From NCBI RefSeq assembly GCF_029543125.1, contig NZ_JARQWW010000004.1, positions 124,001 to 188,000 on the forward strand: a DNA stretch of 64,000 bases. The letters are read 5' to 3'. Source of the DNA: Caulobacter segnis (GTDB lineage Bacteria > Pseudomonadota > Alphaproteobacteria > Caulobacterales > Caulobacteraceae). Each line of letters starts with the position of its first letter. Position 1 is the stretch's first letter. The notes beneath the pieces were generated by a model. That model was not told where the DNA came from, made no database searches, and saw nothing but the letters and a program-made list of their open reading frames with translations. Of this stretch, positions 45,718 to 54,770 are shown in pieces. A program made the position numbers and the translations under genes.

Positions 45718-46464
45718 TCAACGCCGTTGCAGGCCCAGGCTAATGCGGCGCGCCGCATCGGCCAGGAGGTCGCCCATGGCCTCGCAGGCCGATTCATCGA
45801 CCCGCTCCACCGGCGCCGACACCGAGATCGCCGCGAACGGCTCGCCCCGACTGTTCCTGATCGCCGCGCCGACCCCGTTCTCGTTGGGCCAGTTGGAACG
45901 ATACGCCAGGGCAAAGCCCCTTTCGCGCGACCGCCGCAGTTCAGCGCGCAGCAGGTCCGGATCGGTGATCGTCTGCGCGCTGACCTTGGCCAAAGGACGC
46001 GACAGATACTCGTCGAGCTCCTCATCGGGCATGACCGCCAGGATCGCCCGCCCCAGGGAGGAAGGATGCATTGGTCCTGGCCGCCAGAGCGGCCAGGCGT
46101 GAGTCACGGGGTTAATCCCGTCCAGCCGCTCCACCAGCGCCATGCGAAAGCCGTCGCGCACCGCCAGATAGACCGACTCCGAGGTGCGGCGACGAAGCTC
46201 CTCCATCACCGGGATGGCGGCGGCGCGAAGATGACGCGTGGCGAAATCCGACGGCCCGACCGCAAGGCCGGCGCGCAGGGAGAGCGACCAGGCCCCCTTC
46301 TCGTCCGACACGGTCTCGATCCAGCCGGTTTCGGCCAGGGCGCGCAAAGCGCGCTGCACCGTGGACTTGGGCAGGTCCAGCTCACGAGCCAGTTCGGAGA
46401 CCCCGGCCGGCTGCAGCCTGCCGAGGGCTTCGAGGATGTTCAGGGCCGTCTCGACTGGGCGCAT
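45718..46464 (-). CDS. IclR-family regulator (first copy)
   Basis: The 248-residue protein has an N-terminal IclR winged helix (VETALNILEALGRLQPAGVSELARELDLPKSTVQRALRALAETGWI) and a C-terminal GAF-like effector domain (AAIPVMEELRRRTSESVYLAVRDGFRMALVERLDG, SLGRAILAVMP, NENGVGAAIRNSRGEPFAAISVSAP). It is 57 bases downstream of the MmgE/PrpD-family gene on the same strand and coupled to the MerR gene. Which sites it binds is unknown. Confidence 0.9.
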   Translation of the reverse strand: MRPVETALNILEALGRLQPAGVSELARELDLPKSTVQRALRALAETGWIETVSDEKGAWSLSLRAGLAVGPSDFATRHLRAAAIPVMEELRRRTSESVYLAVRDGFRMALVERLDGINPVTHAWPLWRPGPMHPSSLGRAILAVMPDEELDEYLSRPLAKVSAQTITDPDLLRAELRRSRERGFALAYRSNWPNENGVGAAIRNSRGEPFAAISVSAPVERVDESACEAMGDLLADAARRISLGLQRR

Positions 46465-46521
46465 GATGGTCTTCGTGTACTCAAGGTCATTCAGTGACGC
46501 TGGTTCGCGGCGCGATGCAAC

Positions 46522-48003
46522 TCAGCGCGCCACGAGCCGCACGAGTTCGCCCCCATTTCGCAATGACGAGATGTCCCACACGGCTGCGACGACGTCCTTG
46601 GCGCGCCCGCCCCCCAGGAGCGGCGTCATCAGCTCCAGCGCCTTGGCCTCCACGTCGGCCTTGCTCATGGGATGCGAGGGGAAGCCTGCGACCCAGGGGA
46701 CGAAGATTTCATGGCGGCGGCCATCCTCCTGGACCACCACCACGCGGGCTGACTCGGTTCGTGCCTGGCCTTCGGCGTGCTCCTGGGCGGGGTCGTGGAC
46801 GACCTCCACGCGCGCCATCAGCGCCCTGACCGCCGCGTCCCCATGCATGCGCTGCAGGGACTGGGCGGAGACGAAGTCCAGGCGGCCGTCGATGAGGATG
46901 ATCGAGGACAGGTAGCGCAGATTGAGCGCCGGCATCTCGGCGTTTCGGAAGGCCTCCCAGCGCCCTGGCATGGAGATGGTCACGCTGGCGACCTTGCTCC
47001 GGTCGATCTTGGGCAGGAGCTTCAGCAAGCCGTCGACGGCCGGCTGCGTCGGTCCGCCCACCGGATAGCGCTTGTAGGCGGTCTCATGCAGTTCGGTGCG
47101 CTCGCCCAGCCTTTCGATCAGGTAGTCGGGATTGCTCCCCTCTCCCCTGAAGATCGGCGAGCGAAACCAGCCGTTGGAAAGGTCAAAACTGTTGCGCACG
47201 CCGGTGAAGCCCGCCTCGACCATCAAGGCCGCCTGCAGGCCGTTGCGCGCGCCCATGCCGGCGAACACGAAGGACTTTTCGATGTGCTCGACATCCGACA
47301 TCCATTGCCAGGACCCGGAGGCCTGCTGGGCGCAGTAGGTGAGCACGTCGCCGATCCGCGCCTCGGCAATGCCAAGGATTGAGGCCGCGGTCGCCGCCGT
47401 GCCGAAGACCGGACCAAAGCCGTGGTTGGCGATATTGGCCTTTTGCAGGTTCTTGTTGCCGATGGCGCGGGGCACGCGGCCGGCCAGCTCGTAGCCGACG
47501 ATCACCGAGCGCAGCACCTGCTCGCCCGACTTGCCCCGCGCCTCGGCGAGGGCCAGGGCCGTGGTGACCACCGACGGTCCCGGCTGGACAAAGGAGGCCG
47601 GGTTGAAATCGTTGATCTCGGCGCCGTGGGCGGTCATGGCTCCGGCGAAGACGGCGTCGACCAGGGCGGCCTTATCCTTGCTGGCCAGGATGGTGACGGC
47701 GTTCTTCCTTGCGTCGCCCGTCTGGGCCAGGGCGTAGTCGCGCGCCAGGACCGACGGCTCCAGGTCGCGGCAGGCGACCGCCGAGGCGAGCGTGTCGAGG
47801 ATGTGGCGCCGGGCCAGCTCGCGGTGCTCTTCCGGGAACGAGAAGCTCTGGCTTGTGGCGATGTAGCGCGACAGGGCCGCGGTGTTCTTGCCGGCGGGCG
47901 CGGCGCCAGGTCCTGGCTGGCGGGCGAGCGCCGGGACGACCGGCAGGGCGAACGCCCCAAAGGCCATGGCGGCGACGAGGTCTCGGCGATTGGCTTCAGT
48001 CAT
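46522..48003 (-). CDS. MmgE/PrpD-family protein with Tat-like signal
   Basis: The 493-residue protein is a MmgE/PrpD family member (2-methylcitrate dehydratase, cis-aconitate decarboxylase and related lyases): LARRHILDTLASAVACRDLE, AGAMTAHGAEINDFNPASFVQPGPSVV, VIVGYELAGRVPRAIG, GFGPVFGTAATAASILGI and YPVGGPTQPAVDGLLKLL. Unlike the usual cytoplasmic enzymes, it starts with a Tat-like signal, NRRDLVAAMAFGAFALPVVPALA. ATG at 48003 follows GAGGATGCGTC. It lies between a TonB receptor and an IclR regulator. The substrate is unknown; a tri- or dicarboxylate is plausible by family. Confidence 0.85.
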   Translation of the reverse strand: MTEANRRDLVAAMAFGAFALPVVPALARQPGPGAAPAGKNTAALSRYIATSQSFSFPEEHRELARRHILDTLASAVACRDLEPSVLARDYALAQTGDARKNAVTILASKDKAALVDAVFAGAMTAHGAEINDFNPASFVQPGPSVVTTALALAEARGKSGEQVLRSVIVGYELAGRVPRAIGNKNLQKANIANHGFGPVFGTAATAASILGIAEARIGDVLTYCAQQASGSWQWMSDVEHIEKSFVFAGMGARNGLQAALMVEAGFTGVRNSFDLSNGWFRSPIFRGEGSNPDYLIERLGERTELHETAYKRYPVGGPTQPAVDGLLKLLPKIDRSKVASVTISMPGRWEAFRNAEMPALNLRYLSSIILIDGRLDFVSAQSLQRMHGDAAVRALMARVEVVHDPAQEHAEGQARTESARVVVVQEDGRRHEIFVPWVAGFPSHPMSKADVEAKALELMTPLLGGGRAKDVVAAVWDISSLRNGGELVRLVAR

Positions 48004-48027
48004 GACGCATCCTCGATGCAAAAGGAT

Positions 48028-48053
48028 GCGGGCCCGCGTCCAGGCGGGCCCGC
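48028..48053 (-). terminator. Hairpin between TonB receptor and PrpD-family gene
   Basis: Two GCGGGCCCGC segments, each self-complementary, are separated by 6 bases and can form a 10-bp stem after the receptor stop. No U-run follows. It may attenuate rather than end transcription into the PrpD-family gene. Confidence 0.4.
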
Positions 48054-48066
48054 GAGGGAGGATTGG

Positions 48067-50982
48067 CTAGAAGCGGCGGGTCAGGCCGATCGAGTAGCGG
48101 CGCTGCAGCAGGTCGTAGAGCGCAAGGTCCGTAGCGCCCTGCCCCACCCAGCCCGGAGGCGCCTCATCGAGGAGGTTCTGGACGCCGGCGCGCAGCCGGG
48201 TTTTCTCATCGAACTGCCAGCTGGCCGCCAGATCGAAGTACTGGCGGGTCTTGACCCCCGGCAGGGTCGAGTTGGCCACGCCGACGGCGCTGTAGTGGCT
48301 CATGCTGTCGTTCCAGCGATAGCTGAGACGCACGTCCAGCGGGCCTTTGCGCCAGCCGGAGGTCAGGGCGACCTTCCAGTCCGGGAAGCCGATGGCGCCG
48401 CTGTCGATCTGGCTGTTGCCGATGGTGCCGGCGTAGTCGAGGAAGGGCGCCCCGGCCAGGTTCTGGATCTTGTAGTCCAGCAGGCGGGTGACGATCAGGT
48501 TGAAGCTCAGGGCGCCGGTGTCGCCCAGGCCGATGTCCGCCATGTCAAAGCCCCAGTCCACCTGAACGTCGACGCCCGACGTCTTGTAGGCCGCCAGGTT
48601 CAGGGTCGGCTGGCGCTGGGTCTCGATGCCCCCGTTGGCGTTGCGCTCGGTCAGGCTGCAATAGAAGTTGGCCGGATCGTAGGTCGGGTTGGACTGGCCG
48701 TCGGCGTTGAAGCAGCGCGACAGACCGACCTGGGCGGTGATCACCCCGATCGCGTCCTCCACCTCGATATTGTAGTAGTCCACCGAGGCTGACAGGCGAC
48801 GAAGCAGCGGCGCCTCGAAGCGGCTCTGCCAGACCAGGCCCGCCGTGATAGTGTTGGCTTTTTCTTCCTCGAGCGCCTCGTTGCCCGAGGCCAGCCCCCC
48901 CACCGAGCTGCCGGCGAACCGATAGATGTCGATGATGCTGGTCCCCACCCCTTGCGCCAGGCAAAGGGTGCGCACCTGGGCGGCGTTGGGATTGAGGGCC
49001 GGGTTGCGCAGCCGTCCGCCCACGTCGCAGGGGTCGCCCGCTCCGATGGCGGTGGAGCCCAGGGCGGCCGAAGCGCGTTCGGGCGGCGCGTAGAGCTCGC
49101 CAAGGCTCGGCGCGCGGATGGCCCGCTGATAGCCGCCGCGGGCGCGAAGCCCGCCGCCCATGGCCCAGTCGACGGACGCCTTATAGGTGTTGACCCCGCC
49201 GACGAGGTTGTAGTCGGAGTGGCGCCAGGCCAGGTCGAGGTTCAGCTCGTCTAGGAACGGCAGGTCCCGCAGCACCGGCAAGAAGACTTCGGCGAAGACC
49301 TCGCGCACGTTGTAGGAGCCGTCGGTCGGCCCGGTCAGCTGCACGGGCCACACCTCATTGTACACCCGCGCGTTGTCCGGGGCGTACTCGTAGGTGGCGC
49401 GGCGGTAGCTGGCGCCGGCGGCGAACCTCGCCTGCCCGGCTGGCAGGCTGAACAGTCCGCCCTGAAGGGAGCCTTCGACGATCTGCTGCGTGAGCTTCGT
49501 CGTCTCCTTCAGATTGCGGTTGAGGAAGTTGTAGCACCCCTCCTGACCCGGCGTGTCCTCAAGGGCGGCGGGGATGAAGGGATTGAACCCGCCCGGGCAG
49601 ACCGAGGCGCCGCCGTCGGCGGCGTTCACCAGGGTGTTCCAGGCGGCGATGTTGACGAAGCCGGAGCTGGTCTCGTCGGTCTTGGTCGTGCCGTAGGAGC
49701 CGTAGACGTCGAAGGTCCAGTCACGGAACGGGACTTTGCCTTTGACGCCCAGCACCGTCTCGTTGAGATCATAGGCGAACTGGTAGTCTGTGCGGCCGAT
49801 GCGGCTGGTGCTGAAGACGAAGTTGGCCGGCGCGGTGGGGTTGGGCCGCGAGGCCAGGATCGTGCGAAGGTCCGCGGGAATGAACGGATTGGTCACCGGG
49901 ATCAGGCCGGCGGGCGTGCCCGATCCGGCTGACCAGCCGGCGCGGCTGTAGGCGCTGTCGTACTGCATGTGGTTGAACTGGAAGTAGGCTTCCGCGTCCT
50001 GCGCCACATCGTAGGAGCCGCGCACGAAGGCGGTGTAGCGTTCGATGGGCGTCTGCAAAGGCAGAGTGTTGCCCAGCGGAAAGACCACCCGGTCCTCATA
50101 GGTCACATAAGGATCGTCGTCCGGATAGCGCAGGTTGAGGATCGGCGCCGCCGTGGTGAAGATCGTGCCGTCGCGATTGACGCCAAAGGAGGCGTTGCGG
50201 GCTGGCGTGCCGGCGCCATAACGGCCAAACACCGTGTTGAGCACCCCTTGCGATGGCAGGTTGGTGGCCGCCGAGACGAAACCACCGCCCTGCAGGGCGC
50301 TGGCGAAGCCGGAACGCTCGAAGAACGGGCGGCTGTCGCGATAGGCGCCCTGACGGTCAAAGTAAGTGACCGCGGCCACGATGCGGCCCCGATCATCGCC
50401 GGTCCCGGCGCCGAAGGTCGCCGAGAATGACACGGCTTCTGCGTCGTCGCGGTCGGTGATCCCGTAGGAGGCGTCGAGCTCGAGGCCCTTGAAGTCGCGC
50501 TTGAGCTTGAAGTTGACCACCCCGGCGATGGCGTCCGAGCCATAGATGGCAGAGGCGCCGCCGGTGATGATCTCGACATTCTCCACCAAGGCCGGGGTGA
50601 TGGTGTTCAGGTCCACCGCGCCAAGCGCGTCCGAGGGCTGGGTGCGGCGTCCGTCGATCAGCACCAGGGTGCGCTGTATGCCCAGGCCGCGCAGGTTGGC
50701 GTTGTTGCGCCCCTGACGCGCCGGGCTTGAGCCGCTGTTGGCGTTGCTGGCCGCGAACTGCGGCATCTGGTTGAAGGTGGCGTCGAGGGTCGCCGGCCCC
50801 CGGGCGGCGATGGCGTCGGCCCCCACCGTGACGATCGGGCTTTCGGCCACATAGTCGGTGCGCGCGATGCGCGATCCGGTGACGACGATCTCCTCGACTT
50901 CCGAGGAGGCTTCCTGGGCGGCCGCGCCGCCCCCCCATAGCAAGGCGAGCGCCGAGGCGCCGCAGATGACGTTCAACCGCAT
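48067..50982 (-). CDS. TonB-dependent receptor of the IclR-linked locus
   Basis: The 971-residue receptor is complete: signal peptide ending GAAAQ, TonB-box region (VEEIVVTGSRIARTDY), full plug (GPATLDATFNQMPQFAA, GLGIQRTLVLIDGRRTQPSDALGAVDLNTITPALVENVEIITGG in pieces, ASAIYGSDAIAGVVNFKL) and a long barrel ending RRYSIGLTRRF. Length and plug resemble receptors for large organic substrates rather than siderophores. A 19-bp perfect palindrome lies 20-40 bases upstream of the start. It precedes the PrpD-family and IclR genes on the same strand. Confidence 0.93.
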   Translation of the reverse strand: MRLNVICGASALALLWGGGAAAQEASSEVEEIVVTGSRIARTDYVAESPIVTVGADAIAARGPATLDATFNQMPQFAASNANSGSSPARQGRNNANLRGLGIQRTLVLIDGRRTQPSDALGAVDLNTITPALVENVEIITGGASAIYGSDAIAGVVNFKLKRDFKGLELDASYGITDRDDAEAVSFSATFGAGTGDDRGRIVAAVTYFDRQGAYRDSRPFFERSGFASALQGGGFVSAATNLPSQGVLNTVFGRYGAGTPARNASFGVNRDGTIFTTAAPILNLRYPDDDPYVTYEDRVVFPLGNTLPLQTPIERYTAFVRGSYDVAQDAEAYFQFNHMQYDSAYSRAGWSAGSGTPAGLIPVTNPFIPADLRTILASRPNPTAPANFVFSTSRIGRTDYQFAYDLNETVLGVKGKVPFRDWTFDVYGSYGTTKTDETSSGFVNIAAWNTLVNAADGGASVCPGGFNPFIPAALEDTPGQEGCYNFLNRNLKETTKLTQQIVEGSLQGGLFSLPAGQARFAAGASYRRATYEYAPDNARVYNEVWPVQLTGPTDGSYNVREVFAEVFLPVLRDLPFLDELNLDLAWRHSDYNLVGGVNTYKASVDWAMGGGLRARGGYQRAIRAPSLGELYAPPERASAALGSTAIGAGDPCDVGGRLRNPALNPNAAQVRTLCLAQGVGTSIIDIYRFAGSSVGGLASGNEALEEEKANTITAGLVWQSRFEAPLLRRLSASVDYYNIEVEDAIGVITAQVGLSRCFNADGQSNPTYDPANFYCSLTERNANGGIETQRQPTLNLAAYKTSGVDVQVDWGFDMADIGLGDTGALSFNLIVTRLLDYKIQNLAGAPFLDYAGTIGNSQIDSGAIGFPDWKVALTSGWRKGPLDVRLSYRWNDSMSHYSAVGVANSTLPGVKTRQYFDLAASWQFDEKTRLRAGVQNLLDEAPPGWVGQGATDLALYDLLQRRYSIGLTRRF

Positions 50983-51002
50983 GATCCACCCTAATGTTCT
51001 AT

Positions 51003-51021
51003 TGTGCCGTCTTGCGGCACA
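51003..51021. promoter_or_regulatory. Palindromic operator upstream of the TonB receptor (IclR site candidate)
   Basis: TGTGCCG-TCTTG-CGGCACA is a perfect inverted repeat with 7-bp arms and a 5-base centre, located 21 bases before the receptor start. It has the same architecture as the site at 51960-51978, and IclR family operators are typically short palindromes of this size. Confidence 0.6.
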
Positions 51022-51112
51022 CTTTGCCGCTACATGCTGTATCGAGTGGAATGCCGTGTCAAACGCCCGTTAGAAATTGCGGTATGCGGCTCAGCGCGGC
51101 GCCGGATGGGCT

Positions 51113-51853
51113 TTAGATTTGGCCGACCGTTTCGGCGAGGCGCGCGCAGGCCAGGAGCAGGGCCTCGATGGCCGCCTGCTGCTCGGTTTCGCCCAGCCGC
51201 GAAGCCGGTCCCGACACGGTCAGGGCGCCGGCGGCGCGCCCGTCGCGGCCCATGATCGGGGCGGCCACGGCCACCACGTCAGGCTCGGGGCGAGACAGGG
51301 TGTAGCCGCGCTCGCGGATGACCAAAAGCTGGCGCAGGAAGGCGTCGGAATCGAAATCGCGCCTGTTGAGCAGGCGCGCCGCGACGCGCCGGACGATGGC
51401 GGCCGCCTCGGGTTCATGCGCGAGAATCGCCTGACCGCCCGCCGCAAGCGGCGCAGGAATGCGGCTGCCGGGCTGGGTGCTGAACTTCATGGGCCGGGGC
51501 GAGACGATCTTGTCGAGATAGAGCACGTCGTCGCCACTAAGCACCGTGAGACTTACGGTCTCGCCCGTGGCGGTCTGCAGGTCGGTCAGGAACGGCGCCG
51601 CGGCGCGACGGACCGGATGGTTGCGAACGGCGACCATGCCCACTTCCCAGGCCTTCAGGGTTGGCCGGTAGCGGTCGGTGACCGCCTCCTGATCCACATA
51701 GCCGAGCGCCGACAAGGTCTTGAGGATGCGATGCACGGTGCTCTTCTGGAGCGCCAGATCGTGGGCCAGATCAGACAGGCGCACGGGCGCCGGCGCGCGG
51801 GCCACCGCTTCCAGGATCGAGAATGCTCGGGCGACCGACGTGTCCAATTGCAC
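51113..51853 (-). CDS. IclR-family regulator (second copy), probable regulator of the ester locus
   Basis: The 246-residue protein has the IclR winged helix (VARAFSILEAVARAPAPVRLSDLAHDLALQKSTVHRILKTLSALGYV in pieces) and effector domain (APFLTDLQTATGETVSLTVLSGDDVLYLDKI, AAGGQAILAHEPEA, VAAPIMGRDGRAAGALTVSGPA). It lies between the TonB receptor and the divergent esterase operon, both of which have a matching palindrome in front. The frame opens with GTG at 51853, but GGAGGT ends one base before it; a TTG at 51847 has better spacing and may be the true start. Confidence 0.88.
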   Translation of the reverse strand: MQLDTSVARAFSILEAVARAPAPVRLSDLAHDLALQKSTVHRILKTLSALGYVDQEAVTDRYRPTLKAWEVGMVAVRNHPVRRAAAPFLTDLQTATGETVSLTVLSGDDVLYLDKIVSPRPMKFSTQPGSRIPAPLAAGGQAILAHEPEAAAIVRRVAARLLNRRDFDSDAFLRQLLVIRERGYTLSRPEPDVVAVAAPIMGRDGRAAGALTVSGPASRLGETEQQAAIEALLLACARLAETVGQI

Positions 51854-51910
51854 ACCTCCAATGGGGTGCGAAGCTAGAGGACAGGCGGACCGCGCCGCAA
51901 GTTCACGGCA

Positions 51911-51952
51911 TTGACAATTCGAACAAGCGTTCGACTATGGGTTCAATATAAC
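51911..51952 (+). promoter_or_regulatory. Putative promoter and second dyad for the esterase operon
   Basis: TTGACA at 51911-51916 is a consensus -35 box; possible -10 boxes are TATGGG (51936) or TATAAC (51947), neither ideally spaced. Between them TCGAAC-AAGC-GTTCGA (51919-51934) forms a perfect dyad that could be the autoregulatory site of the divergent IclR gene. Confidence 0.4.
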
Positions 51953-51959
51953 GAAACGC

Positions 51960-51978
51960 TGTTCCGCCTGACGGAACA
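51960..51978. promoter_or_regulatory. Palindromic operator upstream of the esterase operon (IclR site candidate)
   Basis: TGTTCCG-CCTGA-CGGAACA is a perfect inverted repeat with 7-bp arms and a 5-base centre, immediately before the ribosome binding site GGGAGG of the first gene. It matches the palindrome at 51003-51021 in arm length, spacing and outer bases, so both probably bind the same protein. Confidence 0.65.
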
Positions 51979-51991
51979 CGGGGAGGACGCG

Positions 51992-53131
51992 GTGGAGATG
52001 GGTGGGGGCGCCTGGGCGCCCGGGCGCAGAGGTCTGCTGGCCGGCGCGCTGAGCGCGGCCGGGCTGGCGCTGGGCGGTTGCGCCACCAGCGCCCCTTCGG
52101 TGAACGCCGCGGGACGCGGACCAGGCCCTGGCCCCTGGCGGTCTGGCGATCCCATGGCGCACGGCCTGTCGCGGGAGGCTCTGGATAGAGCCGCTGACAC
52201 TCTTGGCGCTGCAGGCGAGCGGCAGGGCCTCGCCGTGGTCCGCGGCGGCGCGCTGGTCTATGAGCGCTACTTCGCCAACGATTGGCATCGCGCCGACCCG
52301 CACTGGCGCAACGTCTCCTTCTCGTCGGGCAAGTCGTGGGGCGCCACCATGGTGGGGCGCGCGGTCACGCAAGGCCGCCTGAAGCTCGACGACCTGGCGT
52401 CAGACTATCACTGCGCGCAGATGTCGGGCCTGCAGCCGCAAACGACCATCCGCCATCTGCTGACCATGACCTCCGGCGGCACGCTCAACGTAAAACCCAG
52501 CTCCAAGCCGCCAAAGCGGCTCGATCAGCCGGCCGTTCCAGGGCCGGGGGTGGACTATGAATGGCAGACCAGGGGCGAGCCGGGCTCTCCGGATGGCTAT
52601 GGCCGGTCGATCGCGCCAGGCACGACGTTCTACTACGACGGCGCGGCGGCCGATCACCTGGCCGACATCGTCGCCGCCGCCGTGGGCGAGACCAGCCATG
52701 CCTACATGATGCGCGAGGTGGTCGCCGCTTTGGGATGCGAGGACTTCGCCTATCAGAGCGAAGGGATCGATCCGCGCGGCAACATCCGCATAGGCGGCTC
52801 GATCACCCTGTCCTGCCGCGATATGGCCAGGCTTGGCCAGCTCTACCTGGACAAGGGGCGATGGGGCGGCCGCCAGCTGATCGATCCCGCCTTCATCGCG
52901 GCGGCCTGGACCCCCTCCCCCCTCAACGCCTCCTACGGGTTTCTCTGGTGGCTCAACACCACCGGCCGCGTGCCGCTGGCGCCCAGGAGCATGGCCTTCG
53001 CCGCCGGAGCCCGGGGTCAGTTCTGCTTTGTCCTGCCCGAGCAGGACCTGGTGGTCGCCACCATGGGCTTTGGCCGCCAGCAACTGACCGCCGAAGCCGC
53101 CTGGGCGGCCCTGGCGCCCGCCCTGCTCTGA
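51992..53131 (+). CDS. Beta-lactamase-fold serine hydrolase, probable lipoprotein
   Basis: The protein is about 379 residues. A GTG at 51992, five bases after GGGAGG, is preferred; an ATG two codons later is the alternative. The leader contains GRRGLLAGALSAAGLALGGC, which combines a twin-arginine with a lipobox (LGGC). The catalytic domain is of the class C beta-lactamase/esterase type: SFSSGKSWGATMVGRAV (SxxK), the tyrosine motif FYYDGAAADHLADIV, and a C-terminal strand AAGARGQFCFVLPEQDLVVATMGFG. Such proteins often are esterases. It heads an operon with two carboxylesterases. Confidence 0.87.
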   Translation: MEMGGGAWAPGRRGLLAGALSAAGLALGGCATSAPSVNAAGRGPGPGPWRSGDPMAHGLSREALDRAADTLGAAGERQGLAVVRGGALVYERYFANDWHRADPHWRNVSFSSGKSWGATMVGRAVTQGRLKLDDLASDYHCAQMSGLQPQTTIRHLLTMTSGGTLNVKPSSKPPKRLDQPAVPGPGVDYEWQTRGEPGSPDGYGRSIAPGTTFYYDGAAADHLADIVAAAVGETSHAYMMREVVAALGCEDFAYQSEGIDPRGNIRIGGSITLSCRDMARLGQLYLDKGRWGGRQLIDPAFIAAAWTPSPLNASYGFLWWLNTTGRVPLAPRSMAFAAGARGQFCFVLPEQDLVVATMGFGRQQLTAEAAWAALAPALL

Positions 53132-53144
53132 GGACGCCCGTACG

Positions 53145-54752
53145 ATGATCCTCCTTCAAAGACGCATGATGCTGGGCGGCCTGGTCGCCGGCCTCGCCTT
53201 CAGCCGCGCCGCCTCGGCCGCGACGATGCTCCCGATCGTGGAGACGGCGGCGGGCAAGATCCGAGGCCTTCAGGCTGGCGGGATCAACAGCTTCAAGGGC
53301 GTGCCCTATGGCGCGCCCACCGGCGGCGCCAATCGCTACCTCGCTCCCCGGCCCGTCGCGCCCTGGACCGGCGTGCGCGACTGCCTCGACTACGGCCATG
53401 TCGCGCCCCAGGCGCCGTCCGACCGGCGGCACGCCTATGCCGACCTGATCATGAACGATGTCCAGCCGGGGGGCCTTGGTGAAGACTGCCTGGTCCTGAA
53501 CCTCTGGACGCCCGGTCTCGACGCCGGGCGGCGGCCGGTGCTCGTGCGCTTCCATGGCGGCGGCTTCTACGGCGGATCGAGCAATGGACCGGGATCGGAC
53601 GGCGAGATGCTGGCCAGGTTCGGCGACTGCGTCGTCGTCACCGTCAATCACCGCCTGAGCGCCTTTGGCTATCTGCATCTGGCCGAGACCGGCCCCTTCG
53701 CCGACGCGGGCGCCGCGGGCCTGCTCGATCTGGTCGCGGCCCTGGAATGGGTGCGGGACAACATCGCGCGGTTCGGCGGCGATCCCGGACGCGTGCTGAT
53801 CTTCGGCCAGTCAGGCGGCGGCGCGAAGGTCTGCCACCTGATGGCCATGCCCTCGGCCAAGGGCCTGTTCCATCGCGCCGCGGTGATGAGCGGACCGCGT
53901 CTGAGGGCGGTCGATCAGGAGGCCGGCGCCAGGGCAAGCGACGCCCTTCTCAGGACGCTTGGCCTTGGCCGCGGCGACATCCGAAAGCTGCAGGCCCTGC
54001 CCTGGGACCAGATCCTCGCCGCCCAGGCCAGTCTCGAGGCCGAGGCGCGACGGCGCGGCGAGGCGCCCAACAACTTCGCGCCCGTGCTCGGCCCCGCCCT
54101 GCCCCGTCACCCCTTCGATCCCGACGCACCCGCTGTCTCGGCGCACGTGCCCCTGATCGTCAGCACGGTGCTCGACGAGCGCACCTACCGGGAACGCGAT
54201 TTCGATCTGTCCTGGGCCGGCGCCCTGGAGCGCATCGCCGCCCTGGTCGGCGACGACGCGCCAGATCTCCTGGCGCGCTATCGTCAGGACGATCCCACGG
54301 CCACGCCGCTCATCCTCGTCGCCCGCGCCGTCAGCGACCAGACCTACAGACGCGGCCAGACCCTGATCGCCGAGCGCAAGGCCGCCCAGGCCAGGGCCGG
54401 CGGCGCGCCCGTGTGGAGCTATCTTTGGACGCAAGCCAGCCCCGCATTCGGCAGGCGCTATGGCGCGACCCACGGCATCGACGTGGCGGCGGCCATGCAT
54501 GACGAGCGCCTGCCGCTCTATGGGCACTCCACCCTGCATCGACGCCTCGCCGACGACCTCGCCGGCGCCTTCGTCCGCTTCGCCGCCGCAGGCGATCCAT
54601 CCGGCGGCGCCCTGGCCGACTGGTCGCCCTACACGCCCGATCGCCGCGCCACGCTCATCCTCGGCGCGCGGACGGGTGTCGTCGACGATCCGCGCGGTGA
54701 GTTCCGCCAATACTGGGCGGGGCGAGCCGCGGCCGCCCCCACTGACAGCTGA
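53145..54752 (+). CDS. Exported type-B carboxylesterase (first)
   Basis: The 535-residue protein has a Tat-like signal (QRRMMLGGLVAGLAFSRAASA) and a type-B carboxylesterase fold: FKGVPYGAPTGGANRYLAPRPVAPW, EDCLVLNLWTP, RPVLVRFHGGGFYGGS (oxyanion hole) and the nucleophile Ser223 in IFGQSGGGAKV. Q-S-G-G-G instead of the common E-S-A-G-A marks a subgroup. The catalytic acid is probably in VSTVLDERTY and the His in the C-terminal third. It is 13 bases after the beta-lactamase-like gene and followed by a second esterase. Confidence 0.9.
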   Translation: MILLQRRMMLGGLVAGLAFSRAASAATMLPIVETAAGKIRGLQAGGINSFKGVPYGAPTGGANRYLAPRPVAPWTGVRDCLDYGHVAPQAPSDRRHAYADLIMNDVQPGGLGEDCLVLNLWTPGLDAGRRPVLVRFHGGGFYGGSSNGPGSDGEMLARFGDCVVVTVNHRLSAFGYLHLAETGPFADAGAAGLLDLVAALEWVRDNIARFGGDPGRVLIFGQSGGGAKVCHLMAMPSAKGLFHRAAVMSGPRLRAVDQEAGARASDALLRTLGLGRGDIRKLQALPWDQILAAQASLEAEARRRGEAPNNFAPVLGPALPRHPFDPDAPAVSAHVPLIVSTVLDERTYRERDFDLSWAGALERIAALVGDDAPDLLARYRQDDPTATPLILVARAVSDQTYRRGQTLIAERKAAQARAGGAPVWSYLWTQASPAFGRRYGATHGIDVAAAMHDERLPLYGHSTLHRRLADDLAGAFVRFAAAGDPSGGALADWSPYTPDRRATLILGARTGVVDDPRGEFRQYWAGRAAAAPTDS

Positions 54753-54770
54753 TCCCCAAGGAGCCATCCC

